Part shown: one piece after another, positions 8,917 to 16,285 of the stretch
Layout of the letters: the number at the start of each line of letters is the position of its first letter
How positions within the stretch are numbered: the first letter of the stretch is position 1
DNA from: Cronobacter turicensis z3032
Lineage (GTDB): Bacteria > Pseudomonadota > Gammaproteobacteria > Enterobacterales > Enterobacteriaceae
Assembly: GCA_000027065.2 (NCBI GenBank)
Contig: FN543093.2
Location: 3,910,074-3,974,073, forward strand
DNA length: 64,000 nucleotides
Reading direction: 5' to 3'
Translations under genes and position numbers: made by a program
The notes under the pieces: generated by a model
Seen by the model: only the letters and a program-made list of their open reading frames with translations
What the model was told of the DNA's origin: nothing
Database searches by the model: none

Positions 8917-8923
8917 ATGAATT

Positions 8924-8955
8924 AGGGCTTCCCGCAGGAAGCCCTTTCTTTTTTA
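8924..8955 (+). terminator. Terminator after qorA
   Basis: A perfect 9-bp stem AGGGCTTCC/GGAAGCCCT (8924-8932 with 8937-8945), 4-base loop, followed by TTCTTTTTT. It begins eight bases after the qorA stop. Confidence 0.9.
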
Positions 8956-9097
8956 TTGTTCGCGCCGCATGTAGGGTACAGCGCTGATGAATTCGGTAAC
9001 ACGGCTGACATAGTGACAGATAGACTCAGCAAAGAACATGCTTTGCCGGCCAAAGCAGGCCGGAAAGTTGCGAGGTTGTGATCAACCCCGCAACTTA

Positions 9098-9358
9098 TTA
9101 GTAACGCCAGCGATTCGTCCGGCTGTAACGTGAAGTGCGACGATAATCAGGCACTTTCGGCGCCTTCACCGTACGGATCACCCACACCACCGCCACCGCC
9201 AGCAGCAGCCACGGCAGCACTTTAATCATCAGCGCGAATATGCCGCCGAAAAACATCACCAGCGTCGCCACCATCAGCGCGGCGATAATGCCCAGCAACG
9301 ACACGCCGGTCGCCAGCAGCATCAGGAAGAAAGCCACCACAAACAGCAGTTCAAACAT
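9098..9358 (-). CDS. pspG: Phage shock protein G
   Basis: An 86-residue inner-membrane protein, slightly longer than E. coli PspG (80), with the same beginning (M-ELLFVVAFF) and the same C-terminal VPxYxR…NRWRY pattern. Two or three hydrophobic segments are visible (about 2-20, 24-44 and 47-63), then a basic tail. PspG is an effector of the envelope-stress Psp response that helps protect the proton-motive force. The extra residues lie in a Ser/Arg-rich insertion (RRTSRYSRT) near the end. Upstream at 9394-9408 is a sigma-54 promoter-like sequence, which fits PspF control. Confidence 0.92.
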   Translation of the reverse strand: MFELLFVVAFFLMLLATGVSLLGIIAALMVATLVMFFGGIFALMIKVLPWLLLAVAVVWVIRTVKAPKVPDYRRTSRYSRTNRWRY

Positions 9359-9393
9359 TGTCGTTCTCCTTAAAAACGTTATGCCCTACTATT

Positions 9394-9408
9394 ACAAGTT
9401 TCGTGCCA
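9394..9408 (-). promoter_or_regulatory. Sigma-54 promoter of pspG
   Basis: The minus strand reads TGGCACGAAACTTGT. The -24 element TGGCAC is perfect; the -12 element is TTGT instead of TTGC, giving GG-N10-GT. It lies about 36 bases before the pspG start. An A+T-rich, partly palindromic stretch at 9409-9427 upstream could hold PspF or IHF sites. Confidence 0.75.
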
Positions 9409-9425
9409 GAATTAACTTATTGAAT

Positions 9426-9461
9426 TAAAAAGAAACGCCCCAGGCGGTTACCTGAGGCGTT
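9426..9461 (-). terminator. Terminator after dusA
   Basis: Stem AACGCC/GGCGTT (9434-9439 with 9456-9461), extended inside by CAGG/CCTG, followed on the minus strand by TTTCTTTTTAATT. It separates dusA from the pspG promoter a few bases further on. Confidence 0.75.
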
Positions 9462-9489
9462 AGTGAAATTGACCATATTGTGGCGAATC

Positions 9490-10485
9490 TTAACGTTTAT
9501 CGGCCACCAGCTTCAGCGCCTGCTCCAGCACGTCAATACCGGCGCCTGGCTTGTGGGCGTTTTCGCTGAGATAGCGGCGCCACTGCCGCGCGCCAGGAAT
9601 CCCCTGGAAGAGCCCCAGCATGTGGCGGGTGACATGGCCAAGATAGGTGCCTTTCGCCCGCTCGCCCTCAATATACGGATACATGGCGCGCACGACAGCC
9701 ACCGGATCGGCATCCGGCGTATCAAGCCCGAAGATTTCGCGATCGACCGACGCCAGCAGGCCAGGATTCTGATACGCCTCGCGGCCCACCATCACGCCAT
9801 CCATATGCGCCAGGTGCGCTTTCACGTCGTCCAGCGTTTTGATGCCGCCGTTGATCGACATCGTAAGTTGCGGGAAATCGCGCTTTAACTGGTAAACGCG
9901 CGGATAATCCAGCGGCGGGATTTCGCGGTTTTCTTTCGGGCTCAGGCCGGAGAGCCACGCCTTGCGCGCATGAATAATAAAGGTGTCGCACCCGCCCTGC
10001 TCCGCCACGGTGCCGACGAAATCGCAGAGGAATTCGTAACTGTCCTGGTCGTCGATGCCGATACGGGTTTTGACCGTCACCGGAATGGACACCACATCGC
10101 GCATCGCCTTCACGCAGTCAGCGACCAGCTGCGCCTCGCCCATCAGGCAGGCGCCGAAACGACCATTCTGAACGCGGTCAGACGGACAACCGACATTGAG
10201 GTTAATTTCGTCATAGCCGCGCGCCTCGGCGAGCTTTGCGCAGTGCGCCAGCGCCGCCGGATCGCTCCCGCCCAGCTGCAACGCTACCGGATGCTCCTCA
10301 TCGCTATAGGCAAGATAATCGCCCTTGCCATGGATGATCGCGCCCGTGGTGACCATTTCGGTATACAGCAGCGCCTGCGACGAGAGCTGGCGCAGGAAAT
10401 AGCGGCAATGGCGATCGGTCCAGTCGAGCATCGGCGCGATGGAAAAGCGATGGGCGGGGAAAGCGTTACGGGATGTGGACGTCAT
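9490..10485 (-). CDS. dusA: tRNA-dihydrouridine(20/20a) synthase
   Basis: A flavin (FMN) enzyme that reduces U20/U20a in the D-loop of tRNA. The ATG at 10485 gives 331 residues. A longer frame would need a TTG at 10539, and its extra residues do not resemble the family. Motifs: APMLDWTDRHCR near the start, ALQLGGSDPAAL, the catalytic-cysteine region INLNVGCPSDRVQNGRFGA, HARKAWL, and SINGGIK near the FMN phosphate site. It ends LVADKR, identical to E. coli DusA. In E. coli it lies next to pspG as here; yjbM/yjbL, its E. coli neighbours, are replaced by a TraF-like gene and a cupin. Confidence 0.94.
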   Translation of the reverse strand: MTSTSRNAFPAHRFSIAPMLDWTDRHCRYFLRQLSSQALLYTEMVTTGAIIHGKGDYLAYSDEEHPVALQLGGSDPAALAHCAKLAEARGYDEINLNVGCPSDRVQNGRFGACLMGEAQLVADCVKAMRDVVSIPVTVKTRIGIDDQDSYEFLCDFVGTVAEQGGCDTFIIHARKAWLSGLSPKENREIPPLDYPRVYQLKRDFPQLTMSINGGIKTLDDVKAHLAHMDGVMVGREAYQNPGLLASVDREIFGLDTPDADPVAVVRAMYPYIEGERAKGTYLGHVTRHMLGLFQGIPGARQWRRYLSENAHKPGAGIDVLEQALKLVADKR

Positions 10486-10546
10486 AATAGCTAAGCGAGT
10501 CGAAGTTCGGGCTGAAAAAGGGGCGCTACTATAGCACAAACTTCAG

Positions 10547-10569
10547 GCAGGGGCGCACTGCGCCCCTGC
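10547..10569 (-). terminator. Hairpin after the TraF-like gene (possible terminator)
   Basis: A perfect 10-bp G+C-rich stem GCAGGGGCGC/GCGCCCCTGC with a 3-base loop lies immediately after the stop codon at 10576. The T-run on the minus strand is poor (CTGAAGTTTG), so termination may be incomplete. It also overlaps the upstream region of dusA. Confidence 0.55.
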
Positions 10570-10575
10570 ACACGG

Positions 10576-11856
10576 TCAGAAGGTCAGGCTCAGCTGCGCG
10601 CCTGCGCCCCAGGTTTCGTTTTCACCAACGATGCCGGTCAAATCGACATGCACGCGGTTAAACGGCGCGAAGCCGACACCCGCGGTAAACACATCGCTTT
10701 CGTTATCCTTCACGTCTGCCCGATAACCGGCGCGCACCGCCAGCCAGTTAAGCGGACGCACCTCGGCGCCGACGCCGACGAACTGCGAGTTCTCTTCGCT
10801 CTTAAAGCCTTTGGTTTCCGTCAAATCGCCATCGGCGCTCAGCGTCACCAGGTCGTTATGCCAGGCCACGCCAGCGGTGACCAGCGGCGAGATCTGATAG
10901 GTATCTTTATACCCGTTGACCTCTTTGGTCTCGATATCGCGCGACACCAGGTTCTGCCCGCTCACGCCCACGGTCCAGTTAGGGCCGAAATCCGCCGCCA
11001 CGCCGGCATCGACGTTGAAACCGTTATCGTCGTTGCGATAGCGCGTGCTGTTCAGATCGCCGCTATCATAGTTATAAATCGAGGCGGTGTAGTTATAGAG
11101 CCAGGTTTTTTGCAGCTTCGGCGTAACGCCGACGGAAACCGGCACGTCGCCCACCTGGAACCGGTGCGCAAACGCCACGCCGTAATCGGAAACGATCGCC
11201 GCGCGGCCAAACGCCGTAGAGGTCAGGCGATCGGTGATGGTGTCTGAGCCGTTGATCGCCGCGTTAATAATCTGACCGCCAGCATAGAGATCGTCGTTCT
11301 GAATCCGGCGCAGGTAGTCGATGTCACTTTGATCCACGCGGGTGCTGATGCGGGCATGCGCATAGGCTTTCGCCACAAACGCCACCGCGAGCACATCGCT
11401 CGGGATACTCACCGCGATGCCGCCCGCCGCGCGTGCGCTTGCCGTTTTACCGCGCAGGTATTCCAGCTCGTCGCCAAGCTCGCCCGCCGCGCCCTGGAAC
11501 TGGCGCAGCGTGCCGAACGGATCGGCGGCGATATCGCCAGGCGTCAGGCTGTTCACGACATCCCGGTAATAATCGACGCGATCGCTGATATGGTCGATCT
11601 CATCTTCAAGATTATCTTCATCAGAAATTTGCGCCTGTAAGGCCGGGAGAATAACGGTAACGTCATCTTCCGGTTGAGAGCGCGCCAGTAGCGCCGGGTT
11701 AATCAGCACGCCGCTGCCGTAATCGGCTGACGCCACGCCGGTGCCACCCATTGCATCGTTACGGGCCTGCGCCCAGGTATTTGCCGCACTCGCCTGATTG
11801 GCTATCACCAGAGAAAGGGCGACGGCTGCCACTGAAGGTTTGATTATATTTTTCAC
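10576..11856 (-). CDS. TraF-like outer-membrane beta-barrel protein
   Basis: A 426-residue protein of the family annotated as 'F plasmid transfer operon, TraF' in chromosomes (TraF_2 type). The start is GTG at 11856. A signal peptide (1-24, ANQASAA) is followed by AMGGTGVASADYGSGVLINPALL, which resembles the N-terminus of FadL-type long-chain fatty-acid porins. The rest alternates polar and hydrophobic residues as in a barrel, and the C-terminus ends in aromatic F (QLSLTF), the outer-membrane signature. No other conjugation gene is near, so a role in conjugation is unlikely; transport of a hydrophobic compound is possible but unproven. It sits where E. coli has yjbL/yjbM. A small inverted repeat (CTCTGTC/GACAGAG, 11892-11912) lies in its leader. 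Confidence 0.8.
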   Translation of the reverse strand: MKNIIKPSVAAVALSLVIANQASAANTWAQARNDAMGGTGVASADYGSGVLINPALLARSQPEDDVTVILPALQAQISDEDNLEDEIDHISDRVDYYRDVVNSLTPGDIAADPFGTLRQFQGAAGELGDELEYLRGKTASARAAGGIAVSIPSDVLAVAFVAKAYAHARISTRVDQSDIDYLRRIQNDDLYAGGQIINAAINGSDTITDRLTSTAFGRAAIVSDYGVAFAHRFQVGDVPVSVGVTPKLQKTWLYNYTASIYNYDSGDLNSTRYRNDDNGFNVDAGVAADFGPNWTVGVSGQNLVSRDIETKEVNGYKDTYQISPLVTAGVAWHNDLVTLSADGDLTETKGFKSEENSQFVGVGAEVRPLNWLAVRAGYRADVKDNESDVFTAGVGFAPFNRVHVDLTGIVGENETWGAGAQLSLTF

Positions 11857-12002
11857 TGTTTACCTGCTTATTAGCAACATGAAGGACATCCTCTGTCGGT
11901 TCATGACAGAGACGATTTCTGTTGTGAAGAACGCACTACGCCAGAGGTTGAGGCTTTAACTCAACGGCAATGCCGGGCTCGTTTCGCGATCGCCCTCATT
12001 AT

Positions 12003-12509
12003 TTATAGATTAGGGTTCTTAATTCGTGTAGGTAAGCCGTCGTGCGGGCCAAAAAATTGTGGCGGGTGGTCTATCCAGCGATCCGGGCGGGTGGCCGCAT
12101 AGGGGCCATTAAGCGGGTAGTAAATTCGGTTTTCCGGTTTATTCGCCTCGCCCACGACCAGTAGCCGCACTTCGCTGTCGGTATTATTGATAAAGGTGTG
12201 GCAAAGGCCGGTGCCCGCCGGGAAGCCAACGCTGTCGCCCGGCTTTAAAGGCCACAACTCGCCATTGAGCCAGACCTCCGGAAACCCTTCGAGCACATAA
12301 ACAAACTCTTCTTCACTGCTTTCCGCGTGGGGGTAAGAGGTACGACGCCCTGGCGGCAGGCGCTCATGGTGAATGCCAAGCCGCGTAAGCCCGGTGCGTT
12401 TCGCCAGCGGCGCGCCGATAGACATTAATTCATTGCTGTCGGGGTAGCCCGCGTCGTCGTTTCCTTCCACATCCTGCCAGTGACAAATACATTCAGGCCG
12501 CGTTTGCAT
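12003..12509 (-). CDS. Cupin-domain protein of unknown function
   Basis: A 168-residue single cupin. The ATG at 12509 is chosen because it follows an excellent GGAGG site and starts at the conserved region; the frame stays open for 78 more codons upstream, but those overlap the divergent zur promoter and coding start. Cupin motif 1 is PHAESSEEEFVYVLEG (about residues 66-81) and motif 2 is PAGTGLCHTFINN (~106-118). Motif 1 keeps a His and Glu that could bind a metal. The C-terminal part (IYYPLNGPYAATRPDRW) is typical of small stand-alone cupins. The substrate is unknown. It is divergent from zur with a 109-bp spacer, which raises the possibility of zinc-linked regulation. Confidence 0.8.
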   Translation of the reverse strand: MQTRPECICHWQDVEGNDDAGYPDSNELMSIGAPLAKRTGLTRLGIHHERLPPGRRTSYPHAESSEEEFVYVLEGFPEVWLNGELWPLKPGDSVGFPAGTGLCHTFINNTDSEVRLLVVGEANKPENRIYYPLNGPYAATRPDRWIDHPPQFFGPHDGLPTRIKNPNL

Positions 12510-12618
12510 ATAAACCTCCAGAGAACACTCCTTAAAAGGTATAACACAGCCGGGATGTCGGTGTTTTGGCAGGTTCATGATAAAGTGATGACTCAGACCC
12601 AACTCATAGAGGATGCCG

Positions 12619-13134
12619 ATGGATACGACGATTACGCAGGAAGTTCTGGCGCAAGCTGAAAAGCTCTGCCAGCAACGTAATGTGCGCCTGACTCCGCAGC
12701 GCCTCGAAGTGCTGCGCCTGATGACCATCCAGCCGGGCGCCATCAGCGCTTACGATCTACTCGATTTATTGCGTGAAACCGAGCCGCAGGCAAAGCCGCC
12801 GACCGTGTACCGCGCGCTCGATTTTCTCCTGGAGCAGGGGTTTGTGCATAAGGTGGAATCCACCAACAGCTATGTGCTTTGTCATCTGTTTGATACCCCG
12901 GCGCATACTTCGGCGATGTTTATCTGCGACAGATGTGGCGTGGTAAAAGAAGAGGCAGCAGAAGGCGTGGAAGATATTATGCATGCGCTGGCGGCCAGAA
13001 TGGGCTTTGCGTTGCGCCATAATGTGATTGAAGCGCATGGGCTATGTGCGGTGTGTGCGGAAGTTGAGGCGTGTCGCCATCAGGGGCAGTGTGGTCATGA
13101 CCACAGTATTACCGTGAAAAAGAAAGGGCGTTAA
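12619..13134 (+). CDS. zur: Zinc uptake regulator Zur
   Basis: A 171-residue Fur-family repressor, exactly E. coli length when started at ATG 12619. The ATG at 12613 directly abuts the AGAGGA ribosome site, whereas 12619 has proper spacing. The winged helix (about 20-85) carries RLTPQRLEVLRLM and PPTVYRALDFL. The dimerisation domain has structural-zinc cysteines C103, C106, C143 and C146 and a His-rich C-terminus (HQGQCGHDHS). With zinc bound it represses znuABC and related genes. Gene order zur-yjbJ-dinF-lexA is as in E. coli. Confidence 0.95.
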   Translation: MDTTITQEVLAQAEKLCQQRNVRLTPQRLEVLRLMTIQPGAISAYDLLDLLRETEPQAKPPTVYRALDFLLEQGFVHKVESTNSYVLCHLFDTPAHTSAMFICDRCGVVKEEAAEGVEDIMHALAARMGFALRHNVIEAHGLCAVCAEVEACRHQGQCGHDHSITVKKKGR

Positions 13135-13213
13135 ATCAGGGTGGGTGGTACATCCTTGTACCGTTGGGCAGGGCAGCCTCAGAGGGAAAATACCGTTTGA
13201 GGTGGTGGCCCGA

Positions 13214-13423
13214 TTACCAGCGGTAATCGTGGCGGCTTTCCCAGTCAGTCACTTCCTTGTCGGCTTCATCTTTTGCGTAACCGTAACGTTCCTGGATTTT
13301 ACCCACCAGCTGGTCACGTTTCCCTTCGATGATGGTCATATCATCGTCGGTTAATTTACCCCATTGCTCTTTCACTTTACCTTTGAACTGTTTCCAGTTA
13401 CCGCCAGCTTCATCTCTGTTCAT
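13214..13423 (-). CDS. yjbJ: CsbD-family stress protein YjbJ
   Basis: A 69-residue hydrophilic protein nearly identical to E. coli YjbJ. Features are NWKQFKGKVKEQWGKLTDDD and the closing DWESRHDYRW. CsbD-like proteins are abundant general-stress proteins without known biochemical activity; E. coli yjbJ is RpoS-dependent. A Shine-Dalgarno GGAG lies just upstream of the ATG. It is convergent with zur and codirectional with dinF. Confidence 0.93.
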   Translation of the reverse strand: MNRDEAGGNWKQFKGKVKEQWGKLTDDDMTIIEGKRDQLVGKIQERYGYAKDEADKEVTDWESRHDYRW

Positions 13424-13633
13424 AGACGTCTCCTTAACATTCGGTAGTGAATCAGTCTCACAGGTTTTCCTGTGGGGGTTCAGCGCGGGTCATGTCATCA
13501 TTTGCTGAACGTACTACTCAGTTTAGACGTCAATTTTATCCCTGGTGGGATATTCAGAATCTTTAACCACAACGAAGCGCTGAAGCCGACGATTTTACTC
13601 TTATCCGCAGCGATGTAATTTCAGCGATCTTGC

Positions 13634-14941
13634 CTAATGCAGCAAGCGACCGCGACGCCATAAATAACCGAGCGACAGTCCGCGCAGCGCCAGAAAAACG
13701 GTAAGCGCAAGCCAGAGTCCATGGTTGCCAAGCCGCGGCAGCGTCAGGAGCGTCAGGCCAAAGCCGAGCGCCGCGACGGCCATACTGTTGCGCATCTCCG
13801 CCCCGCGCGTCGCGCCGATAAACATCCCATCCAGCAGATAACACCAGACGCCGACCACCGGCAAAATCACCTGCCAGAAGAGATAGGGCTGCGCCAGCGC
13901 CTGCAATGACGGTAGTGAGGTTAACAGCGACACAATATACTGACCCGCCACGGCATAAAGCAGCGCGAATGCCAGCGCGACCATGCCTGCCTGGCGGCAC
14001 GCCGCGCGCCAGACGCTGTGCAACTGCGATTTATCCCGCGCGCCGAATGCCTGCCCGGCATGGGCTTCCACTGCATAGGCGAAGCCGTCGAGCGCATAAG
14101 CCGTGAAGGTTAACAGCGTCATCAGAATGGCGTTAACGGCGACAATATCGCTGCCAAGCCGGGCGCCAAATACGGTGACCGAGGCAAAGCAGATCTGCAA
14201 CAGCAGCGAGCGAAGCATGATGTCGCGGTTAAGCTTCAGCAGCCTGCCGATGCCGCCGCGCCACGCGGTTTTCAGCATCGACAAGGTAATGCCGCGCAGA
14301 CGCAGCACGCGGGCCGCCATCATCAGCCCGATGCCGAGCGTCACGTATTCCGCTATCACCGTTGCCAGCGCCGCGCCCTGGACGTTAAGGCCAAGCCCCA
14401 TGACGAACCAGAGATCAAGCGCAATGTTCAGCAGATTCCCGACCACCAGCAGGATAACCGGCGCGCGGGCGTACTGAACGCCCAGCAGCCAGCCCAGCAA
14501 CACCAGGTTGGCAAGCGACGCGGGCGCGCTGAGCCAGCGGATCTCCAGAAACCGTCTGGCCTGCGCCAGTACGGCGTCGCTGCCGCCAGTAATATGCAGC
14601 GCCAGCTGAATCAGCGGCTCGCGCAGCGCGATAATCAGCCCCCCGGCAATAAGCGCCAGCGCCATGGGCTGCACCAGCGCGCGGGCCAGCGCTGCCGGAT
14701 CGCGCGCGCCAAATGCCTGGGCGGTTAACCCGGTGGTGCTCATACGTAAAAAGAGCAGCATCATAAACAGGAAGCTGGTGGCCGTCGCGCCAACGGCGAC
14801 GCCGCCCAGATAGACGGGGCTATCGAGATGACCAATCACGGCGGTATCCACCAGGCCCAGCAGCGGCACGGTGATGTTGGAGAAAATCATTGGCAGCGCG
14901 AGGCGCCAGAGAGCTTTATCGGTAGGAGTGAGAAAAGGCAT
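13634..14941 (-). CDS. dinF: MATE-family efflux protein DinF
   Basis: A 435-residue inner-membrane transporter with about 12 hydrophobic helices. The chosen start (14941) gives MPFLTPTDKALWRLALP, matching E. coli DinF; an in-frame start 16 codons upstream is less likely. The MATE hallmarks LGLVDTAVIGHL in TM1 and the repeated QAFGARD segments before TM3 and TM9 are present. DinF is SOS-induced in E. coli and protects against oxidative stress and bile salts. It lies 127 bp downstream of lexA on the same strand and probably shares its LexA-controlled transcript. Confidence 0.94.
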   Translation of the reverse strand: MPFLTPTDKALWRLALPMIFSNITVPLLGLVDTAVIGHLDSPVYLGGVAVGATATSFLFMMLLFLRMSTTGLTAQAFGARDPAALARALVQPMALALIAGGLIIALREPLIQLALHITGGSDAVLAQARRFLEIRWLSAPASLANLVLLGWLLGVQYARAPVILLVVGNLLNIALDLWFVMGLGLNVQGAALATVIAEYVTLGIGLMMAARVLRLRGITLSMLKTAWRGGIGRLLKLNRDIMLRSLLLQICFASVTVFGARLGSDIVAVNAILMTLLTFTAYALDGFAYAVEAHAGQAFGARDKSQLHSVWRAACRQAGMVALAFALLYAVAGQYIVSLLTSLPSLQALAQPYLFWQVILPVVGVWCYLLDGMFIGATRGAEMRNSMAVAALGFGLTLLTLPRLGNHGLWLALTVFLALRGLSLGYLWRRGRLLH

Positions 14942-15067
14942 ATGGCGTTCCGATGCCGTTACGCGAAGAAGGAAAAGTATAAAGCGCATGAGTCGCGCAG
15001 AGGAGCCATTACCGTAACCGGGGCGGGCCAGTTACGGTAATGCGGCGTCAGGAAGCCGGGAAAGGCC

Positions 15068-15676
15068 TCAGAGCCATTCGCCGTTACGGATCACGCCGAC
15101 CGCCAGACCTTCGATAGAGAAGTTATGCTCGCGCAGATCGACAACGATAGGTTTGAACTCGTTGTTCTCTGGCAGAAGTTCAACGATATTCCCCTGTTTT
15201 TTGAGGCGTTTTACCGTCACTTCATCATCGATACGCGCGACAACTACCTGGCCGTTGCGCACATCCTGCGTTTTATGAACCGCTAACAGGTCGCCGTCCA
15301 TAATCCCGATATCTTTCATCGACATCCCGCTAACACGCAGCAGGAAATCGGCGTTCGGCTTAAAGAGGCCTGGATCAACCTGATAGTGGCCTTCAATATG
15401 CTGCTGAGCCAGCAGCGGCTCGCCCGCGGCGACGCGCCCCACCAGCGGCAGGCCCGTTTCTTCTTCCTGCAGCAGACGAATACCGCGCGACGCGCCGGAC
15501 ACTATTTCAAGCACCCCTTTGCGCGCCAGCGCCTTAAGGTGTTCTTCCGCCGCGTTTGGCGAACGGAAACCCAGACGCTGCGCGATTTCCGCACGTGTAG
15601 GCGGCATGCCGGTCTGGCTGATGTGATCCCGAATGAGATCAAACACCTCTTGTTGCCTGGTAGTTAATGCTTTCAT
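15068..15676 (-). CDS. lexA: SOS repressor LexA
   Basis: A 202-residue repressor-protease, the same length as E. coli LexA when started at 15676 (MKALTTRQQEVF); a longer frame would run into the SOS box. The winged-helix DNA-binding domain (1-~69) is followed by the autocleavage site A84-G85 (RVAAGEPL). The S24-type catalytic dyad is S119 (SGMSM) and K156 (VTVKRL). RecA filaments trigger self-cleavage and release of the SOS regulon. Two LexA boxes precede it, and dinF follows. Confidence 0.97.
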   Translation of the reverse strand: MKALTTRQQEVFDLIRDHISQTGMPPTRAEIAQRLGFRSPNAAEEHLKALARKGVLEIVSGASRGIRLLQEEETGLPLVGRVAAGEPLLAQQHIEGHYQVDPGLFKPNADFLLRVSGMSMKDIGIMDGDLLAVHKTQDVRNGQVVVARIDDEVTVKRLKKQGNIVELLPENNEFKPIVVDLREHNFSIEGLAVGVIRNGEWL

Positions 15677-15684
15677 TCCGCCCC

Positions 15685-15721
15685 CTGGGTGCATATACAG
15701 TTATGCTGTGAGTATATACAG
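15685..15721 (-). promoter_or_regulatory. Two tandem LexA (SOS) boxes of lexA
   Basis: On the minus strand, box 1 (15706-15721) is CTGTATATACTCACAG and box 2 (15685-15700) is CTGTATATGCACCCAG, both fitting CTGT-N8-ACAG (box 2 ends CCAG). The arrangement matches the double operator of E. coli lexA and gives autorepression. Confidence 0.93.
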
Positions 15722-15784
15722 CTAAAGGTGATTTTAAAACCATAACCGGTTAAAAAAGCGCTTCTTTCGCGATTTCTGGAAAAC

Positions 15785-16153
15785 TTATCGCAAATGCTGC
15801 CAGAGCAGCGTGACCCACACGACCAGCGCGAGGATAATCGACAGCAGGACCGCGGCGGAGCCCATATCCTTGGCGCGCCCCGAAAGTTCATGAAATTCAG
15901 GGCCGATGCGATCGACCACCGCTTCGATAGCGCTGTTGAGGATTTCAACGATCATCACCAGCGTCACGGAGCCAATCAGCAGTACGCGGGTGATCGGGTC
16001 GACATCCAGCCAGCAGGCGATAAGAATGGCCGCTATCACGGCAACTCCCTCCTGGCGAAATGCAGCCTCATTTTTCCAGGCGGCGCGTAATCCCTTCCAG
16101 GAATAGCCGGCAGCGTTAATAATTCGGGTTAACCCCGTGGTGTTATTGGCCAT
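15785..16153 (-). CDS. dgkA: Diacylglycerol kinase
   Basis: A 122-residue trimeric inner-membrane kinase, E. coli length. It phosphorylates diacylglycerol to phosphatidic acid, recycling the by-product of MDO and LPS modification. Three hydrophobic helices are visible at about 32-48, 54-70 and 98-118. The signature EILNSAIEAVVDRIG (69-83) contains the catalytic Glu and Asn residues. It is divergent from plsB across 132 bp, as in E. coli. Confidence 0.95.
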   Translation of the reverse strand: MANNTTGLTRIINAAGYSWKGLRAAWKNEAAFRQEGVAVIAAILIACWLDVDPITRVLLIGSVTLVMIVEILNSAIEAVVDRIGPEFHELSGRAKDMGSAAVLLSIILALVVWVTLLWQHLR

Positions 16154-16285
16154 GACAAGAAACCTTTTTTAAATTCAGGCGTCAATGCTAATGCGCTTCG
16201 ATAAAGAAGCACCACAGAAATTCTATGGAGTTTCTGATATTCTTGCGCCGCAATTGCATTATTAACCAGAGGCTTTACATCGTTT

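Noticed and set aside
10576..11856. An integrated conjugative element marked by the TraF-like gene
   Set aside because: No integrase, relaxase, att repeats or other transfer genes occur; flanking genes keep the E. coli order.
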